NCBI RefSeq assembly: GCF_022539665.2 | Contig: NC_081338.1 | Location: 4,277,679 to 4,341,678, forward strand | Reading direction: 5' to 3' | DNA: 64,000 bases | Origin: Daphnia carinata | Lineage: Eukaryota; Arthropoda; Branchiopoda; Diplostraca; Daphniidae | Part shown: one piece after another, positions 10,913 to 25,100 of the stretch | Position numbering within the stretch: the first letter of the stretch is position 1 | How the letters are laid out: each line of letters starts with the position of its first letter | Notes under the pieces: model-generated | Databases searched by the model: none | What the model was told of the DNA's origin: nothing | Seen by the model: only the letters and a program-made list of their open reading frames with translations | Position numbers and translations under genes: made by a program

Positions 10913-13900
10913 ATGGCCCATTCTTCTATCACTTCTGGATCTAAACCTGATCCTAATCAGCTCATTAAATCAAAGTCTCCATATCTGTTGCAACATGCTT
11001 ACAATCCAGTGAACTGGTAATATTCTTACTTTATTGTGACAGTAACGAATACAATTGTTTGCACATTTATCAGGTATCCTTGGAGTGAAGATGCCTTTAA
11101 AAAGGCAAAAGAGGAAAATAAATTGATATTCCTCTCAGTTGGTTACTCAACATGCCATTGGTGCCATGTCATGGAGAAAGAATCATTTGAAAGTCAAGAT
11201 ATTGCGGCAGTGATGAATGAAAATTACATAAGCATTAAGGTTGACAGAGAAGAAAGACCAGATGTTGATAAAATGTACATGAATTTTGTTCAGGTAATAG
11301 TCTTTATTTTTTTTACGCACAGAATACATCTGACAGTTGATAAATGCGTCTGCAAAGGCCATATCAGGACGTGGTGGATGGCCAATGAGTGTGTGGATGA
11401 CACCTGATTTAAAACCAGTGTATGGCGGCACATATTACCCACCCGATGATCGTTACTATGGACAGCCCGGTTTCACAACAATTCTTAAATCCTTGGCTCA
11501 ACAGGTATTTTGGGATTTCAGCGTATTTTTCTTATCGCCAACTAATACTCAAGTCGATACAGTGGAAAGATAGCCCGCAGAAGTTCCAGAACTCCGGGGA
11601 GAGCATTATGGCCATGTTGACAAAAGCGGCCGTTTTGGGTAAAGGAAATCAAGTTCCTAACGCTGCTGAATGTGGAAACCTGTGTTTTAAGCAGTTACGT
11701 CGCAGTTACGAACCCAAATTTGGTGGTTTTAGCGAAGCTCCGAAATTTCCACAACCGGTTAACATGAATTTTTTGCTGCGTTGGAAAATTCTCAACGATG
11801 GATCTGACGCTGGTTTTGCCTTGGACATGTGCACGCATACATTACGCATGATGGCAAAAGGAGGAATCTTTGATCACGTCTCACTGGTAAGGATATCTAT
11901 TATTTTGTCAGTTGACGTGTACAGATACATTTTATGCACACATTGTCATGCATATATATATATTTTTAAACAAATGGGCAGGGTTTCGCACGTTACTCGA
12001 CTGACGAGAAATGGCATGTGCCACACTTTGAAAAGATGTTATACGATCAAGCTCAGTTGACTTCTGTTTATACGGACGCTTACCTTCTGACAAACGACGG
12101 AGATTTTGCCAGAGTCGTCAGTGATATCCTTTCTTACGTCAGCAACGACCTGAGCGATCCATCTGGCGGATTTTATAGGTACACGATGTTTCCTTGTCCT
12201 TTTTTTTTTCATTTTCCTTTTGTTACAACACGTATAACATCAACATTCATATTGGTCACGTTTCTTCTTGCAAAATTCCCAGCGCAGAAGATGCTGATTC
12301 CTATCCGGAAGTCAGATCAAAGGAAAAACGCGAAGGAGCCTTCTGCGTGTGGACTCACAAAGAAATTCAGTCTCTTTTGGCCGCTCAATGTGTTCCTCCT
12401 GAAGTCAGGGCTGGTGTCACAGTGGCCGACATTGTTTGCCATCACTTTGACATCCGACCCAACGGCAACGTGGATCCCTATCAGGTCCGTTTATCTTATT
12501 CATGGCCGATGATTTTATCCGGGACAGATACCGCACATCCTTCCGTTCCATCATGCCCAGTAAAGCCGTAGCCTGGTGGTGAACGAGCCAAAAGATATTC
12601 AATCAGTTGATGTATCATCGCCAGACCTTGGGTGGAGGGGGGAGCAAGTTTTTATAGGCACCCTGTCTTTATCCTGCTGGACATTTGCAGTCGACATGGC
12701 GGATGAAAGGACTGACGTGAAAGCTTCCCCCCCCCCATTCTCTTACTGTTTGCCTCGAGCTATCCTCTGTTAAGGACCTATTTCTGGAAATTTGCCAACA
12801 GAAGCTCTTGTGCGCGTTCGACATGACTTCTTTTATGACTTTGGGACTCGAGACCTTCGGAGCTCACATTTTCCGCTGTCGTATGGACCTTTTCTTGTTT
12901 GTTTGTTTATATTTGCCAGCTCCTTGAGTCCTAGTAGATGTCCCCTCGGCCCGTCGTCGGGGCTGCTTACTCCTTCTTTTAGCTTTTTGTCGATGAGACC
13001 ATAGGCCAGCGACGGATCGTTGGATTTCTTTGCCTTTCTCCAATAAAACGTTTGTTTATCACCCCGTTATAGAGGCTCTTTTGTCTACCAGCAGGTCTTG
13101 GACTCGCAAGGATCGTTTGGCATGTGCTTACCACTTTCGGCCGTCTCTTTGACATTTTTATTAGAATTTTTTTTTTTATTTAAAAAAAAGGGGGGGGGGC
13201 AGGATAAATGAGATTTGTATAGTCACCGGCTAGACATGATCCGATCAATGAAACGTAATGCAAGCCACTGATTTCTCCTTTTTCTTTTTTGGCTGTTGCT
13301 GTTGTTGTTTCAGGATCCGCATGATGAACTCAAGGGCCAGAACGTCCTGATTATCCGGGGTAGCGTCGAGGAAACGGCGGCCAAGTTCGGACTATCGTTG
13401 GACGTTTTGAGGGAATTGCTGAAGACGGCCTTATCAGCCATGCGGGAGGCCCGCCAAGGCAGGCCGCGTCCTCATCTCGACGATAAAATGTTGGCCGCTT
13501 GGAACGGTGAGTTGCATTCAGGGCGGGTCTATTACAATGCGCCGAGTGTGTATGACGCTAATGTCCTAGAATTTTCTCCCTTTTTGTATAAAAAGAGAAA
13601 GGAAAAACAAAAATGAAAGTAACAACTATGCACAGGTTTGATGATATCGGCCTTCGCCAAAGCCGGCACTGTCCTGATGGAAAACACTTACGTCGAGAGG
13701 GCCGCCAAAGCAGCCGAATTCGTGCGCCAGCATCTGTTTGACCAGCAAAGTGGACGCCTCTTTCGAAGCTGCTACCGCAACGGACAAGACGCAGTCTCTC
13801 AAATGTAAAAATAAAAATGGATAAGAAGATATGCACTGTAGTGAGTCGGTTATAAATAATATTTTCTATGATGGTTTAATTCATGGGTTGCAGTGACGAG

Positions 13901-15036
13901 CCGATCGCGGGATTCCTCGACGATTACGCATTCATTATTCGCGGATTGCTGGATTTGTATACGGCCTGCCAAGATGAAAGATGGATCCAGTGGGCGGACG
14001 AATTGCAACAAAAGCAGGATGAGCTTTTTTGGGACGTGTCACAAGGTGGATATTTCACGTCGCCAGCTGGCGACACTAGCATCCTCATTCGACTCAAAGA
14101 AGGTGAAAATTCACGTTTTGTATTTATTTTCACGACTTGATTTTATAATACAACAATCACGTTTTGATGGATTTTCAGAGCAAGACGGAGCCGAGCCATC
14201 GGGCAATTCGATAGCCGTGGGCAATCTGGAACGGCTGGCCATCGCCGTTGATCGGAGCGACTATCACGATAAAGCAGAGCAAACCTTATGTCTCTTCCAA
14301 GAGCGGCTGGCTAAAATCCCTCTTTCTCTACCCGAAATGACGTCCGCCTTACTTCTCTACGAGGAATCACCGACCGAGGTAATGGCTTTCTTTTTATTCT
14401 CCCACCCCCCGTCGTGCGTATTTGGAAAGACAATCCCCATTCAACAGTCGGTAAACATAAACAAAAAAAAAGGCGGGCAGCATCGAGTCAACTTGTACAG
14501 CGATCCCATGGCCGTAGGAAACGTTTTTTTTTGTAATCGATTTCTCTCGTGTCCAGCCAAGATCAAGGTGGGACCGCCATGTAATTGACCCTTGCCCAGT
14601 CTGTGAATGCGTATCGATTTTTTTTTTACGCGTGTGTACTTTCCTTTTTTTCGTGAATGAGAACGGACGTAGGCGGGCAATCCTAATAAGGCGATGTGCG
14701 ATCTTTCATCCTTTTTCTTTCTTTTGGCTTTTTTCTCTTTCCGTACCCGATTAGGTAGTGATTGTTGGATCTCGGTCGTCGGACCTTGGCCGTCAACTCT
14801 ATCGAGAAGCCGTAACGCATCCAAGATCTTTACTGGGTCAAGTGGTGATTCGTTTCGATTCGAGCCGACCACCTCAAGACGGCGCTTCGTTCTTGGCTAG
14901 CCGACGGCCGTCATTAATGGCCATGAAAGCGGCCAAAATGGGAAGCGACGCTGCTGCTTACCTCTGTCGAAATCGATCCTGTTCGGCGCCCGTCTATTCC
15001 CCGGAGGATTTACGACAGTTGCTTAACTCGCAATGA
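10913..15036 (+). CDS. SPATA20: SPATA20-type thioredoxin-domain protein (DUF255 / YyaL family)
   Basis: Eleven exons chain in frame to 748 residues, against about 790 in vertebrate SPATA20: 10913-11016, 11074-11293, 11358-11504, 11563-11886, 11982-12178, 12283-12484, 13314-13506, 13636-13804, 13894-14102, 14179-14378, 14755-15036. All introns are GT-AG. The N-terminal thioredoxin-fold domain carries the family's CHWC active-site motif (exon 2, context [14 protein letters not shown]) and [11 protein letters not shown] in exon 3. The C-terminal part is the (alpha/alpha)6-barrel, glycosidase-like region with conserved [32 protein letters not shown] and [14 protein letters not shown]. The role in animals is unsettled; a redox or sugar-linked function in spermatogenesis is proposed from the mouse name only. 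The ATG at 10913 is the first in frame and precedes the conserved [15 protein letters not shown]. Intron 6 (829 bp) is the longest. Confidence 0.93.
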
Positions 15037-18000
15037 CATTCATCCTCTTCGTCTTCCCGTTTTCTCTGGAACGCGCGCTACGATAATGGAATTGAATTAT
15101 CTTTCCCTATCCCCGCAATTTGCATGATTTAGAGCTAGTCGAAATATAAGCGAACATTCTTACTAATAACGCCATTTCAATTTGAAATATTTTTCTTTTT
15201 GTTGAGAACTACCCAACAACGTGGCGTGACACGATTGAAGTCTAGCACCGTATAAAAACCAGAGAAAGGAAATTGATCGATGGCTGCAATAGGAATTTTT
15301 CTTTCCTTGTCTCTTTTTCTTTTATTCCGTCCTGCCGTTTTCATTGGGTACGTCCCTTTTTCGCCATATTACTTATTCACGGTGCATTACGCTGCATCTT
15401 TTGAAAGGGTGTCATCAATATTTTATTCTTCTTATTTTTTCTTTTTAACGATTCGTGCGTTCGGCGAAAAAGAAAAATTGACCCAAAGAAGTCGATCGTG
15501 GACACATTGTGAGTCACTGCTGCCTTTCTACGTGACTTTTCCGGCCACGTTATCGAACAGCCATCAGCAGGTGCGTCGCGACTGCCATTTTTTGCCCCGT
15601 ACAGCCCACACGTCGTGTGTGTGATGTATTCAATCGATGGTAAACAGGGACGGCAATTTTTGTTGGAGGAAACAACTTCCAATTCCCTGGCCATCGAGAG
15701 TGGAAGGCAAGTTCCATGGTTAGACCTCAAAATGTACGTGCAAAAGAATATAACAGTCTCTCTGGGGTTGGCCAGCAAGGCGTGTTTTATCAGCCCGTCG
15801 ACTTTCTTTCCACCTTTAAGTTTCTTTTATGATTAATCCGAACGAAAGAGCTCCGCCAACTACTCGACATCACGTAACGATGACGTCAAAAAAAAAAGAG
15901 GAAACTAAACAAAGGTGTTCCAAAAGTCTTTTTTCTAAAGAGGTTTTGTGGGTTCTTCAACATCTCGATTGACTCGTTTCACGATGTGCCGAAAATGATT
16001 TGAGCTAAACAATTCGTCGGTAGCATTCGCTAAATTCAAATAGATCGCGCTCATCGTCGATTTCGTGTAACAGTCACGTTCTGGATGACAACGAAAGCTG
16101 CTGTTCACGGTGTCTAACCAGTTTGGAAACGTTCCACAAGTTCCGTAGATCCTTTTTGTCTTTTATTTTGTATCAACAAAATAAAAAGCTAATAAAAAAA
16201 ATAATAAACAGGATAATAAAGTAAGGCGCGAAAACATTTGAAATGTCAGACCGATATTTGACTCATTAACTAATCGACGAAAACTCTTTGTTTGGATGGC
16301 GGCCAAGAATGACTGCGTGACAGTTGGCATCGTAGATTCTCTCATCTTGGGCGTGGGGGGGATTATAGGACAAACTGCCATTAATAATTTGGATAATAAA
16401 TCTTAAGCGCCCTTTCATTTTTTTTTTTTTTACAAGTGTGGTATTGAAACCGATTGAAATGACTGCGATGACAAAGTACTCGTATAAATCTCTCCGTTTT
16501 TATGAGTGTGCCATCCCTTTTAACGGCCACAAAACATCATGTGCTGACCGTAACGATTCACGCCTTTTACACTCACATTGACAACCGTTTCTCTTTTTTT
16601 TAAATAAAAAATTATAAAGTTTTCGAAGAACAGCTGTGAGAGCCAAGGAATGTCGGCAAATATTTTGGCTATGTTGTAAAGCTCACGCCCTTCTCTTCAA
16701 TGGATTTGTCAATGGGTTTCAATGGCCGTGTGACTCGTCCGGAATGTCTTTACCCACCTTTCCCTCCCTTTTTTTTTTAGTTGGAACGGTCCGTTGGCCA
16801 ACGTTGGGTTACCAATGTCAAGTTCTCCAGTAAGCTGGAAAAAAAAGGGGAAGTAAAAAAAAAATATGAAATAATGTTAGGGCCGGCTGTTGCTGCTCCT
16901 GTTTCTCTTTGTCTCTCTCTCTCCCTCACAAAATTGCTCCATGTTTTAAATATAGACAAGCTGTCGACCCATAAAATCACGTACTATACCGTCTGCACTC
17001 TCCGTGCGCTTGTCTCCCCCTTTTTTTTCTAACATTTTTATTTTTCGCCGTCTCTACCCCCCCAACGACGTCTTAACCCCCTGCCGATGTCTCGAAAATA
17101 ATAGGAAAATTGTCAGGCAAAACTGGAACACTTGAAAAAAAAAAACGGATTGAATCCAGAAGACAGGCAAATGGCGTGTTTTTGCTCGTCCAACGCAAAA
17201 TGAGGGTCATACAACGGCAGACAGATTGGGTATACGCGGACAACACCACTACGACGACCACCACCAACCGGAATGCAGCCATGTTGATGCCTAAAATTAG
17301 CCGGACGATGGCTGATTGGCACGAACCAGAAGAACCGAAAGGGAAAAAAACAAAAACATGTACACTGTACACTGCGCTATACGTGTGTGTACAGTGGCCC
17401 CTATCGAAAATTCAAGCACATCAAAATGTCAAGTGCTTGTTGTTGACCTCGATCCAACAACGTTACGTATCGACAACAACAACATTCCCGAATAGTTTTC
17501 GATTTTCGGGTGTGACCTCATCAACCGGAATTTTTTTTTTTTTTTTTTTTTTACACAGTGGGGGGGGGAGGGGTAGTGTTTTTCTTAGAAAAGTAGAAAA
17601 AGAAAATGGAGTTTTGAAAAACTCGAAAAGAAAAAGGTTGCGCAATGGTACGGTGGCGCATTGAAATCCGGTGGCCGGCCAGCCGACGCCTCCCTTCCGT
17701 TCTCCCTCCGCCTTTGTGTGTACGTCGTTGGGGGGAAAGAAGGAGGTGGGAGGATGTGAGGAACGTACACACACGGGAGTGAAAAAGAATCGGAACAGTC
17801 CGGAAAGCGGATCAGTCGACGTGCTTGCGTCTTTGACGGTGGCAGCCCTCTTTTTTGTGTGTACATGTGCGTTGTTGTATTGTAATAGTGTGTGAAAGAG
17901 AGCGCGGGCCTCCCGGATGTTACGTCGTGTTGTATGTGTGCTGTGTGTGTGTGTGTGTATATGTGAGTGTGACTGGACACCGATTTGATTGGCCATCGAT

Positions 18001-18649
18001 TTGAAAAAAAAAAAAAAAAAAAAAAAGAAACTTAACAGCAAATGGTCGGGGTGAATTAAACCGACCCGGATTCGCTTTTGGGTTTCGGGTTACTCCTCAA
18101 ACCGTTGTGTTTTTTTGTGGAAAAAAAAGAAAGAATTACGAATTTGCTTTTTGCCTCCCCCGTATTCGTCTCCATCCGTCCGCACAGTTTCCGCTCCGAG
18201 TTTATTTGTTCGTTTTTGTTTTTTTGTTTGTTAGTTTTGAGGGGAGGGACGCAAGTGAGCGGGGGGTTGTGTTTTCCTTGCTCGTCTCCTCACGGTTCGC
18301 TACTTGAGAAGAAAAAAAAATCTGCTCAAGAATTTCCAGGAGCGCGCACACACACACACATCTATTCGATAACGACCGCAATGTCATAAGGAACCGCTGC
18401 GCCAGTGTGCCTACACACACACACATCTAAGGTGTGTTTTTATTTGTTGGTGTTTGGTGTGTGTGTGTGTGTGTGCAGAAAAGCCGAGAGACTCTTGTTT
18501 GCTCGCGTTCTCTCTGAACCTCCTTGTGTGAGGGCGCGTGTTGCGGAATGAAGGAAATAAAGAAAGAATAGATCAACGATTAAGAAAAAAAAACTAAACG
18601 AAAAGAAGTTGGCCAAAAGTTTTGTTTTCGATGAACGACAGTCGATGTG
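15037..18649. other. Long non-coding upstream region of the calcium-channel gene
   Basis: Between SPATA20 and the channel start codon. It holds many homopolymer tracts (T run at 17530-17552, A run at 18003-18024) and GT/CA dinucleotide repeats (17940-17960, 18349-18360, 18459-18475). Long frames on both strands here are driven by these simple repeats and by CT-rich sequence, and show no protein-like composition. It probably includes the promoter and 5' UTR of the channel; no core promoter element stands out. Confidence 0.4.
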
Positions 18650-19173
18650 ATGGATCGTCGGGTGGGAGATGAAGTAGACGAAGGGGTAGGGCGAGGCGAG
18701 TTAGACAAATCGCCCGTCATCGCGACCAAGAACCGGCCATCATCACCGACATCATTATTGCCACCGCTGCAGACGATCGCATGCCCGGATCCTCTGGCCG
18801 CCTGTCCTGTCGACCACCAGTCGACGACGGACAATCAAGTGGAACATCAACAAAACGAAGCGACGACACCCAACGTCTTTGTCGAGTGCAGTCCTGCTGA
18901 CGAAGACGATGTCGTCTACTACGCGGGCTATCACTCGGACGAGGTCGATGAAGATTTGGAGGATTTAGAAGAAGAACAAGAAGAGGATGACGATGATGAA
19001 GTGGTCGAAGATGAAGAAGAAGAAGAAGAAGAAGAAGAAGATCAAGTCGATGGTCATGATGAAGAAGAGGATGATGATGGTTTACCCTACCCGGGTTTCA
19101 TACCCGTAACCCTCGGCTTCATGACTCAATACAACCGGCCAAGGAACCTGTGTTTGCGGATGATCACCAATCC
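18650..19173 (+). other. Cav3 exon 1: acidic cytoplasmic N-terminus
   Basis: Encodes residues 1-174 plus two bases of the next codon. The middle is an Asp/Glu-rich tract made by GAA/GAT/GAG trinucleotide runs (about 18950-19075), a likely length-variable microsatellite. The end ([15 protein letters not shown], then [14 protein letters not shown]) matches the conserved Cav3 sequence just before segment IS1. A GTG at 18647 immediately precedes the ATG; the ATG is the natural start. The exon ends CC|ATATCC, with no GT donor available. Confidence 0.9.
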
Positions 19174-22100
19174 ATATCCTTTTTCTCGTTCCAAAAAAAA
19201 ACCTTAGATTTTTTTTTTAAGTTTTGCAGATGTCGTTATCGACTACCAAAAGTTAAGTTAGATGTTCGGAGGTACTTGCTTCTTTTTCTCAAGGGGTTGT
19301 CGTGTAGGTCGTTATCATCTCTATTGATCCCGGCTCCTTTTTGCCGGCTATTCTTGCTCTCTAACATGCGACAGCTGGAGGGACAAACATGGCCGACAGG
19401 TGAGTCGACCGTCTCGCTATTGACTTTTCTTGCACAACATTTTCCCTTTTCTTATTCATATCTGATCTGCGTGTGTTGCATTTGTGGTACAGCAAGTGGC
19501 GCTCGGTGCGCCCTTTCTTGTCAATGCAACCAGGTGTAACAGAGCCAACAATTACGCTTGTATGCATACCTTTTGATCATTTCGTTTTTTTGTGCGTTAG
19601 CAAAGAGGATGCACACACCGGTCGATGGTATGGTTCTATAAAGAAATTGGAGCATCATAAATCTCTGTTCGTTTCCATGGCGACGCGTATCGGGAAAGAA
19701 TGAAGCGCCAGAGAGAATGTCTCTTAATATTCCTCCTTTTGGCTGGTTTATAAGTCGGTTGGATTGGCGCATCTCATTTCCTGCCATTTCATCCGGATGG
19801 CATCGTAGAAAAACTTGGCAACCGTGTCTATCCATCCGCGATTGGTTCGACCGTCGTTACAAGTCCAAAAAGGCATGCACATCGACGAGCCGTTTGTTCC
19901 CCTTCAAAGGCCCCCCCAACTCGAAAATGGAAATAAAAAAAAGAGTCTCTTATGTATCTGGCGTTGAATCGTGTCACGTTAGCCTCTTGTCACCAGGACG
20001 TTTTTTTTTTTTTTCGCCCTTCGCTCAATCAAACAAGAATTCGAAAAAAAAACCTTTTTTCATCATCTCTTTTTTATTTAAAAAAGGCCTATTTTTTATT
20101 TCGCTTATATCGTCATTTGATGATGGAAAGGACGAACTTCCAATGTCACAAACGTCTATTCAAAATTGACGAGGATCGTTACGAACCCCCCGTTGATAGG
20201 AACGCCTTTGGCCGGCAGATTTGATCTGATTTTTCTTTTTCTATGCCTTATGTGCCTTTATCATCTCGTTACCTTATTTTCCAATGCCCTTTTTTTTTTG
20301 GCCCGGAATCTAATGGCGATTCATTGCACGTGTTGTTGCCAAATTGCAGAAGGTCCCCCTCCGGCAAAGTCCTCTTGCGATATGAACAAGATTATTTACC
20401 TTTCTTTTTTTGTTCTTGTAGGGATGTCTAGCGTTTTATTCACCTCCCCATATACTATGGGTCAAGCTCATTCCTTCAATGTCATGTCGATGAAAAAGGA
20501 CTTGCGTGTCCCTTTTGGCAGATATACCGTGTTATTTGGCCCTATAGTTTTCCTGCCATTTGGCATTGAAACAAGTGCCGGGGTTGGACAAAGTCTTTTG
20601 AAAGAAAAGGTTTTGTCAGCCCAGTTCAATTTGCTCTCGGGGTGGGGTCTACCCCGCTCGATAAGCTATTTCACTGCTTTTTTTTTACTTATTATTTCAT
20701 CCGTTTTCTTTAAATCGTTGCTCACCGATTCTATTAGCATAAGACATGGCCGTGTGTCACGGAGTAAATTGGTCTGATACTCATCTTTTTACTGACAATC
20801 GTAAAATGGCGGGTTCAAAATTGTCGAGTAGCAAAGAACTTGAACTTTAAAAGAAAAATGCTTTTTTTTCCTTTTAAAGCTCACATTCTTTTTTGCCATT
20901 GGGGGCTCTTACGTGATGGCTGCTGGTGGTGCTGGGTAACTTCTATTTCTGCCTCTTTTCTATCGCGGTCATCATCATCTGCACAACACACACACACAGA
21001 GTGAGGGTCTGCTGTGCAGAGCGAAACTGCTGTACATCCCGCACCAGTGTAAATATTTGAGTCGGACATACACACACACACACACACACGGAGAAAAGCA
21101 GGTCTCCTTCGTTGGATCGAAATACATAGCCGAACGGAGAAAAAAAAAAGCGAAGGGTGGGAAATTAAAAAAAAAAGTTGGGCATGATCTGTATTGATTA
21201 CTTGATCTATTAAAGAAGAGATAAAGAAATCCAGCTTGGCTAGTTGGCAGTGACAAGAGGAGAAAATGTATTAAATTTTTGAAGCGTCCCATCGATTTTG
21301 ATGGCGTCCGTTACGAATAAAAAGAAAATTCAATCAGTTTCCTCACCAATTGCGGGGGGTTCCTTTCAAATACGACGATGGCGTGATTCGAGCAATTTTG
21401 AACGAATAATCTTATTTTCTCACTGGATAATATGTAAATGACGCGCACTGATGTGCATGCCACGACAGTAGCAAAATTGGATCGATAGCGCCTTTCGAAA
21501 CTTCAACTGTGTAAAATGACAGTCGTTTTAATATGCACAAAGTATGCGTGTAAGGTGATAAAGCGAAAGAAAAAGAAATAGATGGAGACTGACGCTAAAG
21601 ATGCTTAATGAGGCTGGATCGATTGCGAGCGCACGTATTTTTCCGGCCGATGCCTAACAGCCGTAATGAGTGGCACACACAAGGCCCTTGATCTCGTATC
21701 TCTTTAACGTATTGTTTGATTGGTTCGTTGCCACCAGAATAAAGAGTAGCAAACTAAGCGATGGCAGTTTGATGATGGTCCATTTTTTTTTCTTTTGTTT
21801 CAATTTCCAAAAGCCGGCGGACGTGCGACCACTCGAGTGGCAACTTCAGCATCCGGCTGGAAGACATTTCCAACCCTCCCCTCTTATCCCCCTGTTGTCT
21901 AGTCCGGCACTCTGACAATTTTTCACTGTCTGAACAACGAAACGCGCACGTGTCCGAGTTCTTGGGTCTATAGCTTCACCAGTGATAGGCTAAAAAAGAA
22001 AATCTAGGCAATATTTTGGCTGCTTTCCAAATGACCAATTCGAAAAAGGACACTCAAAGGAGCCCCCCGCCATCTTTGATGATTACGTCTGTGCATAGCC

Positions 22101-25100
22101 CGTCCTTTTTTGTTGATGGAAGAAGTGAACGAATCAATGCGCTTGGTCGTGTCACAAAGCCCCCGACTCATCATTTCAAGTGTCGACTAATCAAGTCGGA
22201 TGAAAACTAGTGAAAACTGGCTACTATTTCCTGGAGAAGAGTCTCCCTTCCCCCCTTTTTTTTTATTAATTTCAAGCTGCCGACGGCTGCAAATCTTCGA
22301 ATAAAAATAATAGGATAAATCTGTCTGGCGTCCCTTCGCTTTTTTTTCTGTCTAAGAACAATAACCAACAGCCAACGTTCCAGGGATTTCCAACGTTCAG
22401 ATGTTTGTTCAACTTTTGGAATGATGTCAGCTCGTATGAGACAGGAATGCTCCTCCCGAGATTTTCTTAATGTTCATTCCCCAGTCTTTGTTTTAGTTGT
22501 CCATATGCGTGTGGAATGGTGCCATTCGATGCGTGGGTCTCATCTCTCATCTTGTCACATTATTATTGATCGTTTTTTATTCGATTGCTCCCCCCTTTTT
22601 TTTTTTTTGGCCCGTCATTACAAAAAACTGCTTTTCATTCTTGGCCACATCGCATGTCTTTCTTCGTCATATTTGGCATTAGACGGGCAACAGGTCACGA
22701 GGGGTTTCACGCAAGCTGTGCATCATGTACGCGCCTTACAGTTGGGGAACATCCCGTTGATGAATGATGCATTCAATCGTTGATCGTAGCAATACGTTGC
22801 CATGGTGATCGGTGTCTGCATCTCCACACACACAAAAAAAAAGAGCCAGCCTCATTATGCACGTGTAACAAATAGAAAACTCGTTAAAATGTCTTTACCG
22901 AGACATTCCACAAAAAGCTTGGCAAGAAACGAATAATGTGCGGATCATTATGTCACACGGCATCATTATCAAGCGTATTGTTTGACGAATGCCAATTCGT
23001 CATTGTTGAAGGGCGGCAAGGGCGGGCTGATGGACTAGATTGGCTTTGTTGATGGCCAATTGTTTATTGACCCAAACCCGTGATTTCGTTTTTGGTCGGT
23101 GTACAACGATCGTGAAGAGGCAATGTTGATTGTAGGACCAACTGTAGAAGCAGCTGGCCAACAATGATTCGTAAAAGGCGGGCCAGCAGCTGCAGAACAC
23201 AAAAGCGGTTCAAATAAACGTATTCCATGTTGTAATGAATCTTTAGGAGGGAGAGCGAGGGAGGGTTTAGAGAACAATAATAAGACAACACAAGGCAACA
23301 TTGGCCCATCGTCACAATAAATAGGTTTCATCGTTAAACACGAGATGGTGAAGAAACAAAGGCATTCACGTACGTGGTAGTAAAATAAAACCTAGTATCA
23401 AATAGTATGGAGGAAAATAGAGTAATCGATTGTTTGGAGTCGGTATAAAAACAAAAAAGGACTAAACCGAAGAGCGACATCAATCGTCAGTGGCGGGCAA
23501 CGTAACCAGTTTGTGTCGGGACTGTAACCAACTGTTCCCGATGGCTTTTGCTATCTTTTAGGTTATTATTATTCTTGCCTTCTTGTTGTCCTCATCTTGG
23601 CTCTTTTGTAACGTGGGGGGGACAAAAAAACCCATGCGAACAAAAACAGCATAAAGCCGAGAGTCATTGGATACGCAAGTCGACTTTCTTTTTAGTTGTA
23701 CACTTGTAATGGTCGGGCCGGATATCGATCTTTTAGCTCCATATCTCTCGTCTCATTTCCTGGTTTTCTTTTTGGCCAACTGCAAATAGAGCAGGTCTTC
23801 AAGTTCGGATCAATCTGCCGATTAGTCACAACATCCAGGGGGAACGATAAAAAAAAAAGGAAATTGTGGACATTTTTCGATTGAATCAGATGTTATCCAT
23901 TTTTATTTTACTGTTGATGCGACTTTTATTGGAGTGGGTTTCCCAATTTAATAACGGGATGAAACTTGATCAGTGCAAGACAATACAACTGACATATCAG
24001 CCAGAAAGATCGATCTACGAAACAATATAAAGTAGCGTGGGACATGACACGTTGATGCTTTTATTGCTGACGAGATAACTTGTGAATTGATTTGAAAAAA
24101 AAAAAGAGATGGGGACTTTTAAAAATCGATCTAAATTATTATCGGGTAAAACATGATGGGAACAAATTTTGGCAAGACAATGAGCTGTTTTCCTCAAAAA
24201 TAGCAAAAACAGAGCTGTTTTGCGCTGTTGTTGTTTCTGGAAAGGAAAAATAAAAACAAGGACGGCTTCTTTGACGTCATTCAAGACAAGATGCCGACAC
24301 AGGCATCTAAAAGAGAAAAGCCAGAAATTTCGTCTTTCTGGTGGCTCCTTCATTGATAAACAGCGTGCGCTGCCCTTTTTCGCTCACGTGATGAATAAAT
24401 CCTCTCAACCTTCGTATGCGAACTATATCTAGGTGCATGTACTCGCGCATCCATATATTCATGCTGGCAGCTTCAACTTGCCGGAATCATAAAAATCCAT
24501 CCCTTGGCGGATTACTATTTCGCCAGTAACACACGCCACGGAGTGAAGCAAAAATATAAAAAAAAAAATGTTTTTAACGGAATCTTGCACTTCATTCTGT
24601 AGCACCACGTTTCAAACGGGATTCACATTGCGGATATGCCAACAAGACACAATGCCACATATTTGCATAATTGGGGGTCCTCAATGTATATACGACGGAA
24701 TCCGGTAATAAACCGGGCGTAAATAGAATCAAAAATGATAACGACCCATCCGACCTCTTTCCAGAAATGGATTCACAAAAAAAAAAAAAATAAGCAACCG
24801 AAATTCGTTTATGATAATCTTAATAAAATACATAGTTTCTTTTTAAATTTCAATCAAACTATAAAGAAATATGGAGGATGTTTTCCTTTAACTCTTGAAA
24901 ATTCGATACGTGGTTCGAGAGAGTCAGCATGGCCGTCATCTTCTTCAATTGCGTCACGTTGGGAATGTACCAGCCGTGTATCGACCAGGTCTGCAACACC
25001 AGTCGATGCCGAATTCTCCAGGTAAGTGTGCCACAAAGAACGTTCAGAATCCTGGTAAGATTTGATACGAAATGATTACGAATCTCAGATGCTGGATGAT

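Noticed and set aside
15280-15624. 114-codon frame with hydrophobic N-terminus and a TATA-like sequence about 30 bp upstream
   Set aside because: T-rich sequence generates Phe/Leu/Ser-rich hydrophobic frames by chance; no downstream domain or splice structure follows.
17110-18041. Long overlapping frames on both strands
   Set aside because: Composed of simple repeats and homopolymers (TTTTT, CACACA, CCACCA); no protein-like composition and overlapping in several frames.
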